Positions 8,130-11,885 of a DNA stretch of 11,885 nucleotides are shown piece by piece (the first letter of the stretch is position 1; every line of letters starts with the position of its first letter). The notes under the pieces were generated by a model. That model saw only the letters and a program-made list of their open reading frames with translations. It did not search any database and was not told the DNA's origin. The position numbers and the translations under genes were made by a program. The DNA comes from Clavulina sp. PMI_390 (lineage: Eukaryota > Basidiomycota > Agaricomycetes > Cantharellales > Hydnaceae), in NCBI GenBank assembly GCA_015039315.1, contig WIDE01000049.1, positions 223,672 through 235,556 on the forward strand. Reading direction: 5' to 3'.

Positions 8130-9364
8130 TAAGGTCCGTAAGGTCTGACCAGGTATGTCATTGTTCACAGGCGTTGGTGATCCATCCTGTCAAATATGTA
8201 ATATGAGGGTATGTTCGGGGTCCCGTAGTAAAGTCGAAATACATGCTATGCAGTAGTAATTACTAGCAACATTAGTGACCTGGGCCAGCAGCATGATAAC
8301 CATTGCCATTTTGCAGCTCTGACATGTGTGAACGCATTCCTAAGGCGTGACATGATTGTGAAAATGAGGAATTTGTAGCGGGCTTGGGGCCGCTGGCTGC
8401 ACTTCAGGGTATATCACGCTGATTATTCGAGAAAATATGTATTCGGCTGCAGCACCTGAAGCAAGACGGAGGCTCCTAAATAATTATATACATGCATCGA
8501 AAGTACTTGGTCCCAATATACAAGCTACATACGGAAGGCGGAGATATATTGGAGTCAGCGGGCTATTTGAAATATTGGCGGTTGTTGCTGTAGCTCGCGC
8601 TCTCATCACCAGGCCTCCCAAAGGTCCCGGACCTCAAGGCATCAATAAAAAAATTAGCTTAGTCATCGTCAAGGAGATGACCAATTTATTCAAACTTCTC
8701 GAGAGTGCTTGTACGCCGTGGGTAGCAAGAAACGGTATCGCATGACGGACTTAAGTTTTAGCTCGTTGGAGTAGGCAAACCCGAGCTGGCAGTGTCAAGA
8801 CAAGCTTGGTCTTAGGGCACGATACGCTGACGGAAAAACTCTTGAAATGATTGTTCTGGTAAGCGAGGATCCAGATAGTAGAATTCTTAAGAACTGTGAT
8901 ATCGCTAGACGGCAGGGAAGTTCAAGGCGAGTGGTCAGAGGGGGAGCCGAGGTCACAGCGAGAAAGCTTATATAGATTTATACAAGCTCGTTGCAACGCT
9001 ACAGCCATCACGGATGCTGCTAAAGCGACAATATGGCGTGATCACGGAGTAAAGGCGAGCAACAGGTGGAGACTGAACAAGACCAAAACAAGGGGCCGGT
9101 ACTCCTGATAGTTCTAAGGAAACCGAGGAGGCATCTTCGCTCGTTATTATATCGACCTACAGTAGCCTCGGTAGTGCTAATGTGTATACTTGCAAGGCAA
9201 TGCTGAGAACAGTATCGGGGCGCGAGGGAAAGTAGAAAACACTTTGCAGTAGAAAACAGTCATGGTCTTAGCTAAGGCGGCTAGAGGGGGCGCGGAGAAC
9301 TTATTTAAGCAATACTTGCGGTATCTAGTAGACAGTTATTCATTGTAAGCACTTGCAAGGTCGC

Positions 9365-9390
9365 TCAGGTCTTGCCAGGTGTGACCAGGT
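9365..9390 (-). repeat. Right copy of 26-bp inverted repeat
   Basis: Starts TCAGGTCTTG and ends GTGACCAGGT, the reverse complement of the left copy at 8104-8129 with three mismatches in the middle six bases. It also holds the first copy and most of the second of a short direct repeat, CCAGGTGT (9375-9382 and 9385-9392). No clear target-site duplication flanks the pair. Confidence 0.6.
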
Positions 9391-9579
9391 GTCACAAGGA
9401 AACCTGCAAAATCTAAGCGTGACTCAGGTACGCGGCCGGCTGGTGATGGACCGCATACCGTTCTCGGCCAAATGGCTTGCAGTAGGCTGCGTCAGAACAC
9501 GAGTCGCTTACTATGACGGCTGGATGGCATGGTAAAGAGTAGGAGATTCTAAATACACTGCCTGGGATTAAAATTATAC

Positions 9580-11076
9580 CTACACGACGACGTCATAGTG
9601 GAGCCCAGAATAGATACGAGCATCTATCCGCCCATCCTTGAAAGCAACATGCCCTAAATCCATTGATTCACGGAGTAGAGCCTCTCCTTCTTCCTTATCT
9701 CCGCTTCCCGCAACTACCCATAACCCTTCGACTTGAACCGACAGCTGCGATCTAGCGTGCAAGATGCGTTCCACAGCCAAACCCAGGTCGCGATCGATGT
9801 GCACGGCCTCCGGCTGCCTATCCTTGTTCTCCAATGAAGACATGACGAGGAGGCGCAATTTGGGGAGGAATTTGCTCGAGCTTGCGAGCGGCACATCTAG
9901 GTTTTGCTGGCGGCGATCAAGATCATCAGCGCCTGGAGGGGGGATGTGCACGGAGAGCAAGGGGTCGTGAGAGTCGAGCCACTCGGTGTCCACCGCCACA
10001 GGAGCCATTGGGCTCGCGACGGCGAAGTGTAGCAGCCAGCAGGTAGGCCAGCGCTTCAGCTCGAGCGTCACGAGTTGAGGGAAATGGCCGAGCACTGCAA
10101 AGATTTTGCCGACGTCCAGCACGTCAAACTCCTCGATAACACCGACTAGCGTAAGATGCCGGAGTTGGGGCAAACCCTGGCTCACCTCCAACCACGCCAG
10201 ACTGTCCACAAAGAGGAGCTCAAAGACGAAGAGCTTTTTGAGAGATGGAGCATGGAAGTTTGGACTGGGCCAGTCGAATATCGTGGAGAGGAAATACAAA
10301 TCCGGAAAGAAAATTGGCTCGTTGAAAAGGCGTCCAGGAGGGTCAAAACGGATTGAGACAAGGTGCAACCTCCGGACATGGGTACATGCATTCAGAAAAT
10401 GCAACATCGACTCGTATCCAATATCATAGTCAGCAATATACAGATCCTCCAAGTTTGATGTGTCGATATCTGGGAAGAATACGGGGACTGTGGCGTCGAG
10501 ACGTAATCGTTTGGGGGCGAAGCCAGTGGGAGCCAGGTCACTGACCAGGATGTTCCATGACTCCTTGTCGTCTTCTTGGCCAAAATCGGACTGCAGCACC
10601 ACTCCCAGCGATTGTATGCTGGACAAATCGCCAAGGAGCGGAAAGATAGCATAAGCTGGATGTCCATTGGAAACCGTCACCTCAACAATATGACAGCGCC
10701 ATAGATTAGGGAACACAAATTTATCCATTATGTCGTGGGTAGAATCCCTGTCGTAGCTGAAGAGGTCCATGTGAATGTTGAGTGGATGGTTCCGTGAACG
10801 TTGAAGGCACGTTTCCATCCGAGTATGAGCGCGTTCGGTCAATCGACGGTCCCGCATCGGTGGAATGCGAAAAACTATCTCGCTCCATAGGAGCGAGGCT
10901 TCGAGTGCAATTGCACGCCAGCGTGAGCAGACCTGACTAACAGTCACGCTAGATTGGAGCATCGCGAGGTTGGTCCAGTCATGATGTTTTCGGAGATGGT
11001 GGAAGATAGTGAGGATGAGCTCATCGGGGAGGAAGTTGATCCAAGAATGCTGCTGCTCTTTCTCGTCAACGATCAT
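9580..11076 (-). CDS. F-box/LRR family protein, intact, inverted paralogue
   Basis: This intact single-exon gene of 498 residues (from the ATG at 11076) is a clear paralogue of the gene at 4464-5948. F-box: LPDELILTIFHHLRKHH, VTVSQVCSRWRAIAL, SLLWSEIVF. Then come NLWRCHIVEV, a leucine-rich middle (IDTSNLEDLYIADYD, FHAPSLKKLFVFEL, FPQLVTLELKRW), the block AVDTEWLDSHDP with HIPPPGADDLDRR, KFLPKLRLLVMS, and an end YSGLHYDVVV. The inferred role is an SCF ubiquitin-ligase substrate receptor. An upstream in-frame ATG at 11145 would add 23 Ala/Ser-rich residues (521 in all). I prefer 11076 because it lines up with the M-D/E/I-V start of the paralogues, but the longer form is possible and has the better A at -3. 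It lies opposite in direction to the rest of the family and is separated from it by DHODH. Confidence 0.88.
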   Translation of the reverse strand: MIVDEKEQQHSWINFLPDELILTIFHHLRKHHDWTNLAMLQSSVTVSQVCSRWRAIALEASLLWSEIVFRIPPMRDRRLTERAHTRMETCLQRSRNHPLNIHMDLFSYDRDSTHDIMDKFVFPNLWRCHIVEVTVSNGHPAYAIFPLLGDLSSIQSLGVVLQSDFGQEDDKESWNILVSDLAPTGFAPKRLRLDATVPVFFPDIDTSNLEDLYIADYDIGYESMLHFLNACTHVRRLHLVSIRFDPPGRLFNEPIFFPDLYFLSTIFDWPSPNFHAPSLKKLFVFELLFVDSLAWLEVSQGLPQLRHLTLVGVIEEFDVLDVGKIFAVLGHFPQLVTLELKRWPTCWLLHFAVASPMAPVAVDTEWLDSHDPLLSVHIPPPGADDLDRRQQNLDVPLASSSKFLPKLRLLVMSSLENKDRQPEAVHIDRDLGLAVERILHARSQLSVQVEGLWVVAGSGDKEEGEALLRESMDLGHVAFKDGRIDARIYSGLHYDVVV

Positions 11077-11145
11077 TCGAGCAGGCGATGAAGCTGCTGC
11101 AGGTTGACAATGACTGGGTGCTGATGAGGCAGTGCACCGCCTCAT

Positions 11146-11499
11146 AATGCATTCATTCGCGCCACAAGGAGAATCATCCGATAATAACCATGGGTGTTCA
11201 GCACAGCAGTTTAGTCTTTAGCGTATCAGCGTATATGATGAGGATTCATTTTTGCTCCTTTGGCTGAAAAGCAAAATTTGGTGTTTTGGTCGAGCGTGAC
11301 AGCAACCTGACTAACTCGGTTCCGCGGGTACGTCACGCGTTCGTCACTCTTCTTGCTTCGTTGGATCAGTTGACAGCATCCTAGGTCTCGAAATCCCACG
11401 ATTTGGTATGAAATATCTTCTTGCGTCCTATCAAATCGTTCATTGGTGCAATATCATCGCGCGCTTCTCGACTTCTGACTTTGGCTCAGTGTCCGTAAC
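11146..11499. other. Divergent intergenic region between two F-box genes
   Basis: About 354 bp separates the start of the minus-strand F-box gene from the plus-strand one, so it should hold both promoters. I see GCGTGAC (11294-11300) facing GTCACGC (11332-11338), with an ACGCGT at 11335-11340, and no gene. An 85-codon open frame beginning at 11408 overlaps the next gene in another frame and is taken as chance. Confidence 0.5.
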
Positions 11500-11885
11500 A
11501 TGGTTGCGACCAGACGTTCTGCCGCGAAGAAACCTGAGGCGTCTCCGATGGACCCTCCAGAAAACTCTTATTCAATCACGTACCGCCTTCCCGTGGAAAT
11601 TTTGTCCGAGATTCCGCAGTACCTCGTTGAGGCCTATCCGCTCACGAAGCAAAGCGAACCGCTAATGCTGGCTACCTCCGTTTGTCAGCGGTGGCGGAGC
11701 ATTGCTTTAGCCTTCCCGCAGCTCTGGACGGCTATCGTATTCGATGACTCTAGAAGGAGACCCAACGTGAATTATAAGACGATACCAGCCCGTGCGAAGA
11801 GCCAGCTTCAGGCATTCCTCGAGAGGTCTCGCAACCTCACTTTAGATGTTGTGTACAAAATCTACCCTACGTCCAAGAGTATTTC
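11500..11885 (+). CDS. F-box-like protein, 5' part only (cut by right window edge)
   Basis: This frame is open from the ATG at 11500 to the right edge (128 codons and two bases), so the gene is incomplete. After a basic start (MVATRRSAAKK) comes an F-box-like domain at about residues 28-75: RLPVEILSEIPQYL, then a helix with ATSVCQRWRSIALAFPQLWTAIVF, the usual fungal V-C-x-x-W-R-x-I-A...P-x-L-W pattern. After that, KSQLQAFLERSRNLTLDV matches the step that follows the F-box in many fungal F-box proteins. It resembles neither the DTEW family nor the gene at 754 closely, so it is probably a third subfamily. The start is chosen for its good context (A at -3, G at +4); a second ATG at 11548 is possible. 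Introns beyond the edge cannot be judged. Confidence 0.8.
   Translation, partial: MVATRRSAAKKPEASPMDPPENSYSITYRLPVEILSEIPQYLVEAYPLTKQSEPLMLATSVCQRWRSIALAFPQLWTAIVFDDSRRRPNVNYKTIPARAKSQLQAFLERSRNLTLDVVYKIYPTSKSI

Larger units (their letters stand above)
8104..8154. repeat. Nested palindromes in DHODH upstream region
   Basis: ACCTGGTCA (8104-8112) pairs with TGACCAGGT (8146-8154), and AGACCT (8122-8127) pairs with AGGTCT (8141-8146); the left arm carries about ten unpaired bases. Inside the left arm is the 12-bp perfect palindrome GTCACGCGTGAC (8109-8120). Confidence 0.5.
8038..9579. other. 1.5-kb stretch without a recognisable gene
   Basis: The right-hand part lies between DHODH and the inverted F-box gene. 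The first 100-200 bases should include the DHODH promoter. Open frames here (a 102-codon one at 8437-8745 and shorter ones) have no recognised motif and no sign of being genes. What can be seen are small repeats: the 26-bp inverted repeat pair at 8104-8129 and 9365-9390, ACTTGCAAGG at 9188-9197 and 9351-9360, and AGTAGAAAAC at 9231-9240 and 9248-9257. The stretch is more AT-rich than the genes around it in places. It may be a degraded mobile element, but no transposase or reverse-transcriptase motif is visible. Confidence 0.6.

Noticed and set aside
8437..8745. 102-codon plus-strand open frame
   Set aside because: No recognisable motif, no family resemblance, unclear start context, and it sits in a repeat-bearing non-coding stretch. 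It is probably chance.
8896..9108. 70-codon plus-strand open frame
   Set aside because: Short, no motif, and no support from neighbouring structure.
8200..9579. tRNA or other structured RNA gene
   Set aside because: No B-box-like GGTTCGANTCC or cloverleaf pairing was found by eye in the non-coding stretch.
11408..11665. 85-codon plus-strand open frame
   Set aside because: Overlaps in another frame the F-box-like gene from 11500, which has the recognisable domain and stays open to the edge.

Overview
This window looks like nuclear DNA of a filamentous basidiomycete, most likely an Agaricomycete. The evidence is short GT-AG introns with fungal-type branch points (65 and 79 bp in one gene), a mitochondrial class-2 dihydroorotate dehydrogenase, and a crowd of F-box/leucine-rich-repeat genes of the kind that are expanded in mushroom-forming fungi. 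No bacterial, viral or CRISPR features are seen. The species cannot be named from this sequence alone.

Layout. The left half (1-5948) holds four plus-strand F-box loci: the 3' end of one gene (1-523), a divergent F-box gene (754-2193), a broken family member (2530-4171) and an intact one (4464-5948). The complete sets of this family have an N-terminal F-box, a leucine-rich middle, a shared DTEW...SHDP...HIPPPGADD block and an identical style of C-terminus (YSG..D-I/V-I/V-V). After a short convergent gap comes a housekeeping gene on the minus strand, dihydroorotate dehydrogenase (8037-6076, three exons, 605 residues), with a long Ala/Glu-rich C-terminal tail. About 1.5 kb without a recognisable gene follows (8038-9579); it is bracketed by a 26-bp imperfect inverted repeat. 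Then comes an inverted intact paralogue of the F-box family (11076-9580, minus) and, divergently, the 5' end of another F-box-like gene that runs off the right edge (11500-).

The most informative structure is inside the broken F-box gene. A 163-bp insertion (2814-2976) has perfect 10-bp terminal inverted repeats (TGTAAGGAAT / ATTCCTTACA) and is flanked by a 5-bp direct repeat CGCAC. Removing the insert and one repeat copy restores the family reading frame exactly at Arg-Ser-Arg-Thr-His-Pro-Leu-Asn. This is a miniature inverted-repeat transposable element (MITE). Its left end carries a good GTAAGG splice donor, so it might be partly spliced. The same gene also has an independent +1 frameshift near 3811-3820, so it is probably a pseudogene in any case.

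How the genes work together: F-box proteins are usually substrate receptors of SCF ubiquitin ligases, with the F-box binding Skp1 and the leucine-rich part binding targets. The clustered paralogues probably arose by local duplication and are diverging or dying. DHODH is an unrelated pyrimidine-synthesis enzyme sitting inside the cluster. I see no operon-like or cooperative pathway linking it to its neighbours.
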